From Trema orientale (taxonomy: Eukaryota > Streptophyta > Magnoliopsida > Rosales > Cannabaceae): a stretch of 64,000 nucleotides of DNA. The DNA is taken from assembly GCA_002914845.1 (NCBI GenBank), contig JXTC01000033.1, positions 20,868 through 84,867 of the forward strand, read 5' to 3'. Below, in pieces: positions 35,727 through 49,600 of the stretch. Each line of letters begins with the position of its first letter. The first letter of the stretch is position 1. Under the pieces are notes generated by a model. That model had not been told where the DNA came from. It saw nothing but the letters and a program-made list of their open reading frames with translations, and did not search any database. A program made the position numbers and the translations under genes.

Positions 35727-37480
35727 TAGTCTAATTGTCAAGGAAAAGGACATGGATAGGACTAACTTTCCCCCTTTTGACCATTTTTAGGACTAGTTTC
35801 TTGAATAAGTTTTTTAGGACTAAAAAATGAGGCCCACAAGAATTAAAAATCTCAAATATCCTAATCTCAACCCACACACAGCCTAACAGCCAATAGGACC
35901 TCACCTCAAATTTGACATATCTCATCCCATAAATTTCCCCATAAAACCTATTTCTCTTCACTTGATTTTAACAAAGATCAAGATCCACTTAACCTAACGT
36001 CAACTACTTCTTGACTTCGGGTCAAGTAGATCTTGACCTCATGGTAAATTTTTAATTACATGAGATCATGAATCATTTACTTGACTGGGAGTCAAGTTAT
36101 ATATGACTTATTGTCTATATCATCAGTTCATTTGGTTGGATTTAACTTAATGTTTGTTTTTTTATTTTTCAGTCAAGACTATACTTTATTTGTCATTAAA
36201 TATGTAGAGTTCCTCATGTTCGACTACGAAAATCATTGAAAACCACCCTTAAACTGAAAAATGATTCACCTAAATCGGTATTTAAGCTCTTCGATTGATT
36301 CTTCTCATCTAAAGGAACACAAAAAATCCTAAAATTGCAAAAATCAAGTCAGCCAAGGGCAAGATAGAATTTGCAAAATCTTCATCCATGACATTAGCAG
36401 GAAGGACGAGAAAGTCGCTATCTAAGTCTATATTGTCGAAGAACAAGATTTCATCTAAATCTCCATTTACAAAGAAAGGCGAGAAAGTCATCCATCTAAG
36501 TCCCCATTCGTACTTTTGTTGCCTGGTATTTTAAGTCAAGTAGTTCTTGCCCTAAGTCAAGTAGTACTTGACCAGTACGTGACTTGGGGTCAAGAAAGTT
36601 GTCCATCTAAGTCCTCATTCGTACTTTTATTACTTTCTATTTTAGGTCAAGTAGTTCTTACCCTAGGTCAAGTAGTACTTGACCAGTACGTGACCTAGGG
36701 TCAAAAAAGTCACCTATCTAAGTCCTCATTCGTACTTTTGTTGCCTCATGATTCAAGTCAAGTAGTTCTTGTCCTAGGTCAAGTAGTACTTGACCAGTAT
36801 ATGACCTGAGATCAATTAGTTCTTGACCCTAAGTCTAGTAGTTCATGACCCTAGGGCAAGTAGTACTTGGCCTGATCTGGGGTCAAGAATTACTTGACAT
36901 GCGACTTCTAGATCACCATTACGAAAAAGATGAATAGTTCAGCAAAAAGAAAAACGTGAATATTTCAACACACTAATTTTCGGGTCATTATTATAGACCT
37001 CCTTCAACGTTGATTACTCATTATCAAACAATATCAAAATTTTCATGAAATAAAATACATATTTACCTTACAATATCCAAGCTTTCAAATGCAAAAGTTC
37101 CCAAACAATATCCAAGCAAGAAGCTTCGATATTTTTCTAGTTTAGAATACTTTGATCAGGAAAAAAAAAATGAGAGGAAGACCACGACAGTGAAGAGAAG
37201 AGAGAAGAAAGAGGAGAGAATAAATGGTGATGAAGGAGGGAAAGAGAAGAAAGAAATGAAAAAAAAAAATAGGGGGAAATTCATTTAATGCATTAAATAA
37301 GCTCACCTACCTTCCATCTTGTCACCAATGGCAAGTTTGGAATGTTTTTGTTTCTCGCTTCATCAACTCTTACAAAACTCAAAAAAATTAGTTCTATCCA
37401 TGTCCAAAAAAACTTGCAAGTCTTAAAAATGTCAATTAGGTGCCAAACAAGTCCTATCATGTCCTTTTCTCTATTGATCA
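35727..37480. mobile_element. Possible TIR element enclosing a tandem array
   Basis: The left end (GGAAAAGGACATGGATAGGACT) is the imperfect reverse complement of the right end, and similarity continues for about 80 bp. Inside lies the 111-bp array at 36492-36824. No target duplication was fixed, so the boundaries are provisional. Segments around 37140-37270 are purine-rich. Confidence 0.4.
36492..36824. repeat. Tandem repeat, three 111-bp units with palindromes
   Basis: Anchor CATTCGTAC recurs at 36505, 36616 and 36727, an exact 111-bp period. Each unit holds the palindrome TCAAGTAGTACTTGA (7-bp arms around G) and further GTCAAG/CTTGAC pairs. Single related motifs occur outside at 36020 and 36790-36900. 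It is not a CRISPR array. Confidence 0.85.
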
Positions 37481-37490
37481 TGGTATGGTT

Positions 37491-38822
37491 TGTTCTCTTT
37501 TAATTAGGCCCACAACAAAAACGCATATGTCATCATAGAATCCATTGGGCCTGATAATCCTATTTCTTGCCTTCGTGGATCGACTCGATCCAACCCATAG
37601 AAAAGATGGGCCAAGTTAGACTTACCATAATCTTCGTGGTGAAAACTAGGCCTTGTACGACATTTTAAGAAAAAATTAGAAAAATACGATGGACCGTGTC
37701 TTTTTAGATTTGGTACAGCTTTATAAAAAAAATACTATTTTTTAAAAAATATTTATAAAAATACTATTTTTTTAAAAAATTTATAAAAATACTATTTTTA
37801 AAATAGTAACTGGAAACCAGTTTTCAAGTACTGATAACTAATAATCAAAGGTATTTATAACTATAATATAACTGATAATTGATAATCGGTAACCAACTTT
37901 CAAAAATTTGTGACTAGTAACTATTTTAAAAATAATATTTTTCTAAAAACTTTTTAGAAAGTCTTTTTATAATAAAAACTGCACAAAAATTGGAAAGAAA
38001 ATTTGACTTTCATATTTTTGTAATTCTTTTTTATTTTTATAAGTAAAAGTGTTAGAAACTCATCCTAGATCAACCAAAATCAGTTTGAGTTAAGACCCTC
38101 CTCCCCACATCTAACCATAACTCTTATTTATTTATTTATTTCCACTATTTTGGGTAGTCTAACTATTTAACTTTTAATCATATCAACACATGTTTAATAT
38201 GCAGAGGATTGCTTCAAGATACTTGTAATATCAACATATATATCTGTCTCATATCAATAAAGATATTTGTGGATCTTACATTTCTATTTGCCTTGGTGCT
38301 TTTAATATAATTGTTTGTTAACATATTATGCATGACATTACACTAATCATTTTTTTCTTTGCTGTAATAGAATCCGACATTACTGTTTACACTAGATTTT
38401 CTTCGGGATTTTTAGCCAAGTCGCCGAATTTTGGACATCTTAAAAAATAGGTTCATCTTTCAATTTCTTTAGGGAAATAATCAAGTATATCTGTTATGAA
38501 CTTGATGTATCCAGTATAAAATATATGAGATACAATAAAACCTATTGTAACACCCAAAAACTAATTTGCCCAGATATAGTATACCTAGTATAAAAGCTGA
38601 TTTATTCGACCATTTAATTATAAAATGACAAAAAATATACACATATGGGAACATAAAGTATAAAAACGACATTTACCATAACTAGTCTTAGTAAATTAAA
38701 TCATTTTTACCATAATGAAAGTTGTATGTACCAATACCGTTAAACAATAAAATAGCTCAAAATAAAATAAAAAATAATTAAAAAAATAAACGAAAGGGAA
38801 ACAAAAAGAAGCGACATCAAAC
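37491..38822. other. Intergenic, 3' side of the glucanase gene
   Basis: Bases 37690-38000 hold AT-rich repeats related to 17040-17280. The 3'UTR of the glucanase should lie just below 38823, where A/T-rich sequence offers several possible poly(A) signals. Confidence 0.45.
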
Positions 38823-41208
38823 TCAACCTAACAACAAGGACATTAATAAAACGACAACGAGGCTCATTAATAGGACGGAGCGGGAACCATCGTCTCCAAG
38901 CCGCAAACCCGACGCCGCCGACGGCGTCCGACCCAGCTCATGCTTTCCCAAGTCGATCATGATCTCAAACCGGCAAGAACTGTTCCCTCCTCCGGCGCCA
39001 CCCGGAGCCGCCGGCGAGGGATCAACGGTGGTGATTACCGAGAGATTGTTAAACGCACAGGCGTCTTTCCTCTGGTTCATGGTCTGGTAGTACATATTGA
39101 AAGCGTACGAGGCGTTCCCTTTCGGGTCAAGCGCCCCGCACGACGACCCGTATCCCAAACTGGTGCAGTCCGCGTAAGTACACGCGTAGCTGACGCTCTC
39201 GGCCAAGTTGGGGTCCGTGACACTGGCTTCAGGGGCCATCACGCACCACTGCCGAGCCAAGTACCTGACCCCCTTGGCCGGGACGAGGCCCTTCCCATTA
39301 CCCAGATTCAGATCGTACTTGACTGACCCATCGAAGTTGAAAACCCCCCAGTGGCGCTCGAAGTTTCCCGGGTCGATGCTCTTGGCGTCTTCGTCGAGCA
39401 GAGCGAAGATATAGACGTCGGGCAGAGTGGGCCGCCTCGGGGTCCCCTGCCCCTGCACGATGCGCTGGACCAGGCCCTGGTTGAACCGCCGAGCGTTCTC
39501 GATGTCGGCGTTCGGGTCGCAGTCGGTGGGCCAGCCCATCTCGCCGATTATGACGGGCATGGACCCGAAGCCGTTCTTCTCCAGAGCGGCCACGAGGGTG
39601 TCGAAATTGGCCTCCATGACGTTGTTGTAGGTGATGGAGCCGTCGACGATGGGGTTGGACGAGCTGCCGAAGAAGGCGTACTCCTTGGGGAAGTGGGGGT
39701 CGGCTTGGAGGCTGAGGAACGGGTAGATGTTGATGGTGAGGGGGCCGCCATTGTCGCTGAGGAACTTGATGATGGAGAGCATGAGGGAGTGGATGTCGGG
39801 TCGGAAGTCTCCGCCCGATGGGAGGCCGCTCTCGGTTTGGTAGACGTCGGCGTTTAGTGGGACGGTGACTTTGACTTGCTTGCCCAAACCGGCTTTGATT
39901 AGAGCTGCTTGGATGTTTTGGAGAGCTGGGAGTGTCGTTTGGAGGAACTTGTCTTTGTATGTTTTCAGAAATGGCTCATTCCCCACGGCTACATGCCTGC
40001 ATGCAGGTTATGACACATATAATCCTGATTATCAGTTTCCAATTGACAATGGCCATATGTATTGGTTGAGGAATGTTAGCAATGGCCCCTTCAATTGACA
40101 TGTGTTTTTAACCGTTAAAAATATATTACTTGTTAATTGATTGTTTTATTTAAAAAAGGGAATGTGATACATGCCAATAAATAAAAATGGAGTCTAACAA
40201 AGAGGTTGATGAATAGACTGTTGTTATTAGTATCACTCTTATTGGTTTCGTATTGGATAGTGATCACAAAAAAAAGGACGGCTATCAATCACAGCCCTTC
40301 ATCCACATGGATTCTATGGTGCTCAATGGATGAACGGCTGAGATACAACAGTCGTGGTGTTAGTATTTTTCACAACTAAGTTGAGTGCAATGTGCGTACT
40401 GTCGTAGATCATATAAAGTTAATACGTCGATCAAAAGTTTTGACATTAGTGTAATGAGTTCTTAACATGGATAAATGGTAATATTAATGAATTTAAACAC
40501 GGTTGGCTCCTTTCTCATTAAAAAGTTCGCCTTTCTTTTCTAGCAACCATTGATGAACTTTTACTGAAATGGACCTGCCGAACTGCGGAAATTTGATTGG
40601 AAAAGTAGCTTAGTACAACAGAAAAACCGGGACACAACATAAGAAATTTCCAAAAATAGCCAAGGGTGGCACTTTTAAGTTTTAAGGTTCTGCCAAGTTT
40701 GTCTTTAAGCACTCCTTTTTCACAAAAGGTTTACTAAACCATATCCGAAAACGTAAGCTTTGGCATGGAAATAATAGTAGATATCGGAACTAATTGGCCC
40801 TAGAGATCGACCTTCTTTTTAAAACAAACCAAATTAGGCAGGAAAGCATCTTTACCTTATATTAACCCCAGTTGTGATATAGGAGGAGACATTCTGAGTC
40901 ACCCAATTCACAGCAAAATTGACACTGCCAGCAAGAGGTGCCAAGAACTCATTTGGTATGCCAACCATAACCTCGATACCAGATTTTGCAAGAGCCTTAA
41001 GAGCCCCAGGGTCAGCTTCAAATAGCTTTACTTTGTTGAATCCATTGTCTTTGAGGAGCTTCACAACTATGTTTGGTGGCAGCGGATGTGTTGAACGAGT
41101 TCCCCAGTTGCAGGCGAAGCCAAGAACGCCTATCGTAAGACCTTCGCTGATTACGCAAAAGAGCAACAAAACCCAACAGTAGCGAGAACCCATGTTTCTT
41201 TCTCTCAA
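38823..41208 (-). CDS. GPI-anchored glucan endo-1,3-beta-glucosidase (GH17 + X8/CBM43)
   Basis: Exon 1 is 41208-40856 and exon 2 is 39996-38823; an 859-bp intron with GT..AG ends splits an Arg codon. The product is 508 residues if the first ATG is used; the second (41193, MGSRYCW) gives a tighter signal peptide. GH17 starts at [11 protein letters not shown]. The acid/base glutamate is E125 in VAVGNEP and the nucleophile is E270 in IIGEMGWP. Motif NIYPFLSL lies between. An X8 domain starts at W368 (WCVM) with its cysteines through NSSCRFE. A hydrophobic tail ([17 protein letters not shown]) predicts a GPI anchor. It should hydrolyse callose at the outer face of the plasma membrane or plasmodesmata. 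It resembles Arabidopsis glucanases 5/6/8. Exon 2 is unusually GC-rich for this window. Confidence 0.93.
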
Positions 41209-42180
41209 TGCTAAGATTCTCCTGTACGAACTCGTAGGGGTATGCGAAGAGAGGGTATGAATTTAATCCAACTTTAAAAAGGTTCGAGTAACTTTTGTGG
41301 TAGGAAAGGTAAGGAATCACATAAGAATTCAACAAGGAACTCGATTCTAAGGGAAAACCCATTTGTATGGTTGATCTTATTATTTGATGAACAGTATAGA
41401 ATCCTTCAAGGAAGGAATTGAGTATACCTGTCGGAGGGCATTTGGTGTTGGTATTTCTTGCCACGGGAAAACCCATATCAGGAAATTGTACCTTTTCCCA
41501 ATTTGAAGGTATTTTTCAACGCCAAAAAGGCAAAAAGTTTCAATATCCAACAGAAAGGTGACACGCGTCCTGCCTGTGGGACCCGCATCAACATTAGTGT
41601 ACTAATGAAAATTCGGCAAATTACAAGACAAAAAGGTGCTTCCAAGAAAAACATCTCGACTCAAATCACAATCACATCAATTACCAACCAAAATTCTAGT
41701 TCTCCGGGGGAACTCCACAAAAAATAATAATACTACTAATAATAATAATAATCACTTCCTAAAATACTCATTGCTAATCAGATGTTGATGCATCGCACGA
41801 TGATTAAGATGATGGCATAAATACAATAATAAACCCTGCAATGCTTCATGAGAATTAATTAATGAAATCGTGCACTACTTTGATCCCAGGAACAATATTT
41901 TTGGAATACTTTCACTATATACCAACAAAATTGGGTATTTCTAAACCTTATAAATTCAACAACATACTTTTCTCCTACCTCTCTTTTCCACTACCATAAG
42001 ATCACTACAGTAAAATTTAGCCGGGGAAAACTATAAAATAAAAAATGCAAGTTTCTGAACAAATTCAAATTTTAGGCACAAAAATGCACTAAAAAACAAT
42101 ATGGTGTTAGCTATTGGCTGAGCAGTGTTGCTGAAAATCATTCCTTTCTGAGAAAGTCGACAAAGAAGCTGAAGAAATAG
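41209..42180. other. Spacer: glucanase promoter side and ARF-GEF 3'UTR
   Basis: Holds the upstream region of the glucanase (41209 onward) and the 3'UTR of the ARF-GEF (just below 42181), both - strand genes. A short TAA/AAT microsatellite lies at 41727-41750. No further gene. Confidence 0.5.
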
Positions 42181-43663
42181 CTATGGCAGAAGAGCTTTCA
42201 GTTGTGCCCTGAAAAGATCAGCAAGAGCTCCACGAACATCCATCTAAACAAATAAGAGCGATCAATTTGTCAAACATTCTACTCTCTAATCAGTAAGCCA
42301 CTGCCGTAAGAGTGAAATGTCAAAGGCGTGAAACAAGAGTATGATGGTTAGATTGAGATCCCTTGAATTAGAATCCTCACTCAGTCCTAACCACTGAAAA
42401 ACAAATATGACGGGTAACTATGCTGAAAGCAAAAAGGCCATGGGGGGCCGGGGGCACAGGTGTTGATTGCATCTATCAAAGGAATCACACATAGTATGGC
42501 AAACTTACAAGGTCAGGATACACTGCATAGTTGAAATGTTTTGTTTTAAAAGTTTTCGGTTTCACCTCCATAATTTTAGCATGACAATTGATCAAAAGTA
42601 ACAACGAAATAAAAGAAATCTCTCTCTAGAACATAGAGTATTGCAGAATGCTTCAAAATATACTATGTAGAAAACAATTGCAATGAATTATATTTATTGT
42701 GGAAAAGATTACCTGGTCACAGCAAACAAGCTTTGTGAGCAGAGGATAAAAGTCTCTCAAGTGTCTTCTGAAAATCTTTTTGTTCATATAGGACATGCCT
42801 TTAAGCACCTGAAAGGTTGCAATGCAGTATTATTGACTGTGAGGTGAAAAAAATCAATTCCCATACTGTCTCGCATAATCTTAGGTACAAAACTACTAAA
42901 GCCATGCAACACAGGAAGCAACTGAGTAGCACCATTCTAATACATGATATGAATGCCCAACCAAACGATGAATATACAAAGATGTACGACCAATTCAAAC
43001 AAGGGACCATACCATTTTGTCCCTTTTGTCTTAGAAGGAATACAGACAACATTGTTTCAAAGATAAAGCAAATTCTGACACATACATAAACCAGTAACCT
43101 CAAAGTCTTCTGCATGGATCAAATCCATCTCAACAACTGACAAATGCCAAAAACAACAACCAAAAAGGTCTTGTTCTCCTTTACCTAGTATGACCCTAAA
43201 CAACAATAAAACAACTCAAATAGAAAAACACCCATCTGCAGTCCCAACGAGCTGAAAATACTGAACATAACATGGTTAATATTACACCTTTTGATAAGTT
43301 AATACCTTCACGATGACAGGAGAACGCAACTCCAGAACCCGATGAATATCCATGTTAGTGGTCTCACCAACAGTGAACTGCAAATCGGAAGCTTCTCGAA
43401 GTACCTGTTCACAGAAAGACACCAGTTTCTCTTCCGCTAATCCTTCAAGTTTCTCTTCTTCATTAGAGTGCTGAGTGAAGCTTGCGTCATTGTTGGTTGA
43501 AACGACATCAACATCTGTCTTTTCATTATACTCGGAAGTTGATTTCTGTAAAATGTCAAGATATATGCAAGTTCCAGCTAATTCTTGGCGGAGAAGATTC
43601 AAAGGTGGCCTAACAAATCATGAAAAAGTTTTTTCTTCAAAAAAGATTCCACTTCATAATAGT

Positions 43664-43694
<31 letters not shown>

Positions 43695-46600
43695 GTGTGG
43701 GGGAGATAGCAACTTTGTGGTGATAGCAACTTTGTGGTTTACCTTTCATCGGAAAGTTGGTGCATGCGTGTTCTGAGGTTAGCATATGAATTATAAGAAG
43801 CAGCAAACTCTAGCAGAGACAGCAAAATGTCCATTATAACAATCTTTTGTGGTACTTTCAACTTGCTCCAGTATTTTTTCTGCAATTCAAAGAAGATCTA
43901 GCTGAAAAACAGTTCTCAGACAATTCGCACAAAATTGAACAATGATCCCTAGTTCCCCTTTGAAGGTTGCCTCAATGAGATATGTGCTCGCACCGTAAAC
44001 TCAACCGTTTCCATATTATGTTTTTACCGCTGCCTGGTTACAAGTTACATAGTGACAGAACAACCCTAAAAGGGTGCCTGGAGAACTAGTTTAACTCCAA
44101 GCACTGTATGATGGTTCACTAGACTAAATTTCAAACAGAAATTAGACAGTAAAAGAAACCAAATATTCATGAATTTAAGGGAACACATACAACATACATA
44201 GAGAGTTGGAAATATACAATATTACAACTCAAACCTGTATACTATCAATGGCACCAAGAAGTAATAACTGAGTGATGCATTTGCCCCTAACAGTACTCAT
44301 AAGTGGGCTTTCCTCCTCATCTTTGACATCAAGTTCCACAGCATCAGGAACCTAAAACAGTATTGAAAAATAAAATAATAAAAAAGAACAGAAGGAAATG
44401 AAACTCAATGAAAAGATTTTACATAGTCAATATCAAGTAAAAAAAAAAAAATCTATAGAAGACATATGAAAAGGTGACATGGTAAATTAAGAAATTTTCG
44501 CTTGTATCACAATTCACGACTCACAACCGAATAATGTGGACAGACATGCACATATTACCTTTGCAGTAAAAGCCATACATAAAATAAAAGTATGCCCATT
44601 TGAGTAAGAAGATCAAAGCATATATGTTACTGCTCTTGGAAATAAATATCTACTCTAATATTACCTTAACTGGAGAAGATGGGACTGAAGCATCTGATAC
44701 ACTGCTCTTGGATTTTGAGGTAAGATTTCTGAGAAAGAGATTATCCATCATATTACCCATTATTCTTTGACCAATTGTCTGACTCCGTTGGAATCCACCA
44801 CCTTCAGCTGGTTTTGGACTTTTTCCAGACGGTGATGGAAGGCCTACATGGTAAATATTTTATGATTAAATTGAAAACATTAATTTAACTTTCTTAGAAT
44901 ACAGAAAGATATGCAAAACTAGCCCATTCCTCAAGGCATCAGGATCATATGGACCCTCCAGGCACTATCGATTAAATATTGACATCATAATGACCAATAC
45001 TAAGTTTGTCCTGTGGCTCATTTTTCAAAAATCTCCCAACAGCTACAATGCAGTGTCTGACCTCTATTTTTTGGTATATACAGTTCTAATCATTAATCAT
45101 TCTTCAATACTTAGTTCTGAAGAACTATGAAATTCTAACCTTCAGAACCATCCAAGTTCACATGCAGCCATGTTTGTCGATTACGGCTTCCAGAACCATT
45201 GGCACTGCTACTTGGGGATGGCAATGCAGGCCCCTTTCCACCGTCATTGACATCAAATTGACGACTATCATCAGCTTTTGGGGAAGAGCTATTAGCCCAA
45301 TTGAGCTCTAGATCTTTAATTAATGGTTTGTTGTTCTCGAATCCCAAAGCATTAAGAAGCTCAAGCGGTTGTGTTGTGTATGAAGCATCTCTGGCAATGA
45401 CAAGAAAAAACATTAGTAAAGGACTAGTTACAAAATACATCGAACTTTTGAATTATATTCACCTTATGCTTTTCAACAATGTATCCCAGTCGCTCTCACT
45501 GAATTGATGCCCTCCAACTTCTATGAGATGCACCAATGCACCAAGAGATATTGAAACCACTGACTGATCTGTCTTTTTCGCACAATCCAACAACAAACTG
45601 AGTAGTGGTGGCAGCATAAAACAAACCTCCTGCAGATAGAAAGACATACTTTAGAAAGTGCAAAGGTTTGGTCTTGGATGTGAGCAAGTGCAGGTTTGAT
45701 TCTTGATTGGGCACTTCATACACAAAATGTTGAAGGGCAGGGCTGTATTCAGATCTACCCGAAAACTTCTTAAGACAAAGACAATAAACTGCAACTCATT
45801 TCAAATACCATAAATTTCCAGTAAACTAGCTTCAAATTCATTCTTTTTTTTTTCCAATACATGCCTGTATGATAAGTAGTATACTATACACAGATTAAAA
45901 AGCCAATAGTGAGCTCAAAAGTACCTTATAAAAGGTGTTGAAAAGGTTGCACAGCAACTGAAGCGAATGAATGCTTGTTTCACGCAGCCATTCATCATCA
46001 GAAGAAATTGAGCTTTCCTTTCCAGCATGCCTCACGTGATCAAAAATGGGAAACAAAACACGATGGAAAATGCTCTCCCAAAAAGATGATGAGAACTTTC
46101 TACCTCTCTCATTTAGTAAATCAAACAACACTTCAAGCGCACAGCTTCTGACCTCTGGTCTCGGATCTGATGTTAGATCAGATAAGCCAGCAAGCATTGG
46201 AAACCAATAATGCTCGGTGACATCAATAGTTTCATCCACACTTACATCAATGGGCTTCAAAGCACCACCAGGTATAAGACCCTAAAATTGACAAACACAA
46301 CTTTGTCAAACAGGCCCAATTAAATAAGAAAGAAACATACATTCATACAAGCTCTTTTGAAAATATTACTAGAACCAGACGATTTAGATTCAATAGTTAG
46401 CATTCATCTAGTCATCTGACATTCCAGGTTGAAATAAATGTACCATTAACATGGTGGTTCCAAATCCCTTTACGTATAGGTTAAAACCAACATAAATAAT
46501 TCAGATGATTTATGGTTGCCGCAAGTATACCATCAATATAGTGAATCCAAATCCTATCAGTAATTTAAAACTCGAAAATAAATAAATAAAATAAAAATCC

Positions 46601-49600
46601 TCTTATCCGAGTACATGTAGCCAATAAATCAGTGCACCAATTGTAGGTATAATTAACATAGTTAAATTCAACAAATCATCCATCTATAATGCCTGGTTAG
46701 TGAATTTACCAACAGAAAAGTAATCCACCAAGAATAATGAAAGGTTTTCCAGAAAAGAGAACAATATATTATTTAAAAGCAAGTCCAAAAGACAAACAAC
46801 AGAAGACCAGAGAAGAATATATATTATTTAAAAGCGAATCCAAAAGACAAACAACAGTAAAGACTAAATAACAAACCTCCGCCAAACGATCCTCACATAT
46901 ACGCAGGAGTGCAATAGCCTTCAAACTGATTCGGTGTGAACTTTTATTATTTGCAAACCTTATAAGACAGTTGACGCAATCCATAAAGCAGTCTCCAACA
47001 ACTTGATCGAAGTGTTCCAAGATAACTGCAAATGTTGTTGAAGTTAGATATACCAGCGATTAAAGAGGATTAGAAACTTCAATATCTTGCAGCAAGAACA
47101 TCAGCAACAAGAAGATAAAATCACAAAAGGGTCTTTACCCTGTTCAACATTTTCAAATGCACTATCTACTATTGATTCCAAATCATCATCTGCAGCCGCT
47201 GTGAAAATCATAAAAACACTGCGCCATCCAGACTTTATGTTCCCCACTTTGGATTTTATCATCTACAATAGAAACCCGAATAGATTAATTACAAGTAAAA
47301 ACACCAAGTTGACTATTGTATATAATTTGTATATTTACAAGAAAGAGAAAAGGAAGACAATTTTAAAAAAAAAGAAAAAGAAATGAGCATTCAATAAAGT
47401 TAGGCATATAGACATACTTGGACAATGCAATCAACAATTAGGCTCCTTATGGATTGACTTCGACTATTGCGCATAAGAACAACAAATGGTTTAAGAATGT
47501 CATTTTGGAATGTGAAATTAGCAAGTTCAGCGCGTTCCAAATACTTCATACCAAGCTGCCTTAGAGAATCTATAGCATACATAGCAATTTTCTCCTCAGG
47601 GTGGCTCCCAGCTGCAATGAAGTGATTTGCCAAGACAGACCATATTCTGGCCCAGACCTGTAAAAATCAGTAGAAACTTTCAGTATGGGAAAAACTAGGA
47701 AGTGACAGTTTGGAGGCTACAACACATTACTGCATTCGTTCTTTCACAAATTTATGAAATCAACATGTAACAGATGCAACATCATCAAAGACCATGATTA
47801 GCATATATAATCTGAACAACCTTGGTAAAACATGTTAAGATAAGCATGCTTGGCTACATCACATAACCATGCACCGAATAAATGTGCATGAACAAATCCA
47901 ATTGCATGATACATCACATGTCTACTGGAATGCACCTCATCTGATAATTATACTAATATATGTCACAGTTTCCTAGAGTAACGGTCAGTCTATGTGTCAT
48001 TTCCAAGCAACTTACGACATGGACCAAATTATTTAGTGGATCACATGAATATCCAGAGACCAGAACACACTTAATGAGGTATATTTTTCACATTTGTAAG
48101 CATATAAGTGTAGTTTCAGCATATATTAATATATACCATGCGGATACGAGCCATATTGTAGTAGCTGATCTCAACAAGTTTCTGTAAGCTGAAAACACGA
48201 GCAGGAGTTTGCTTTAGCTCTTCAGCCGATACACCACAAAGTGCATTGAAGAATTCGACAACAGAATCACTGGGAAGTTTAACACTATTTACAAATACTT
48301 GTTCGGCAGGTTTCCCAGCCAACTCTTTAAGGGATTGAAGAACAGCGTCTCTTGAGATCTGATTTGATCCATGCATAACAGTTGCAGCAATAGCAGGAGT
48401 TGATGTAATGAATTCAAGCCGAGAAACACATTCCAAGATTGCATTCCATGTGTCTTGAAGGGCATCAGTCTCTGAGTCACAAAGACCCAATAGTGTCCGC
48501 AAAGCTTCCACATTTTTACTACGCATTTCTTTTGGAGCATGCAAGAAAGTAAACCTGAGATATAAACTCGAAAGCTTAATTTTCATGGTCCACAAATTTT
48601 TTTCAACTATAAAAATTGTTATTGTATGCTTCAAAGTAAAGTCAGTTATAACTTTTTCAATGCCAGCATAGGGGAGCCAATAACATTAAATGAAAAGTTA
48701 ACCAAACCAACAATAATGAGAGGAATAAATAACTGAAATACAAAACTAAGGACAAATGAAGAAGTTTATAAAGATAACACTTATACCTGACCAAAGAAGT
48801 TAAAAATGCATAGCGCATGGTGTCCATTCCAAGCACGTGTGTGATATGTATTCCAGCCCTAAATCCCTCCATGCAAAGAACAACCCTAGACTTATTTTCA
48901 CCTTCTTCCATTGTAACAGAGAAAGTTGCAAGCAAAGGCCATCCCACAGCCTCAACCATAGGCCTTACAAGTTCTATCTGCTGAGACGTATAGAACACCC
49001 CTCTTTTTGTTCCTTGATTCCGGAATATTGTCTGTGTTTGCTTAATTATAGCTTCACTCTCAGATTTAGTATCAGTTGTTGACTGCCTCTTGGGAAGGGC
49101 CAAATTAAGAATGCTGACCAAGCGGCCTCTCTCTTCACCTTCTGGCTTATATCTGCCACTTTTTTCAACACCAAATGTCTCGTCTTTCATCTTTATCTCT
49201 TCTTTAACAATAGAATCGTAGATTTCTTCTAAGAGTTCTGTAGGAGCAGATTCTTCAGCATCATTCGTAGCATTCATACGTACAAAATCAGATTTGGACA
49301 TTTTAGGCCACACCATTGGATTATGTGCGTCAGTGTTCAACATTATAACTGCATATGCAAGAACATATGCAGTATCTGCATTTTTGAAAAGGTCTGGATT
49401 ATCTGCACAATATCTGCCAGAGACGCAACAAATGCAACATAAATCACTAGATAGAAATTAAAAGGACTTATCAGTACAACCTAGGCAGGTAGCTTTCTAA
49501 ATTTCTAGTGCATGGGTATGGATTCCTGTATCTAACCAGTTAAGGGAGGAACAAAGTTTCTTTTTGGGTGTCTGCCCCCCTTAATCTCGATTATTAATTA

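Noticed and set aside
36492..36824. CRISPR-like spacing of repeats
   Set aside because: The units are tandem 111-bp copies with no unique spacers, in a plant nuclear genome.
39351..39857. A 168-codon + strand frame
   Set aside because: Antisense shadow of the GC-rich glucanase exon.
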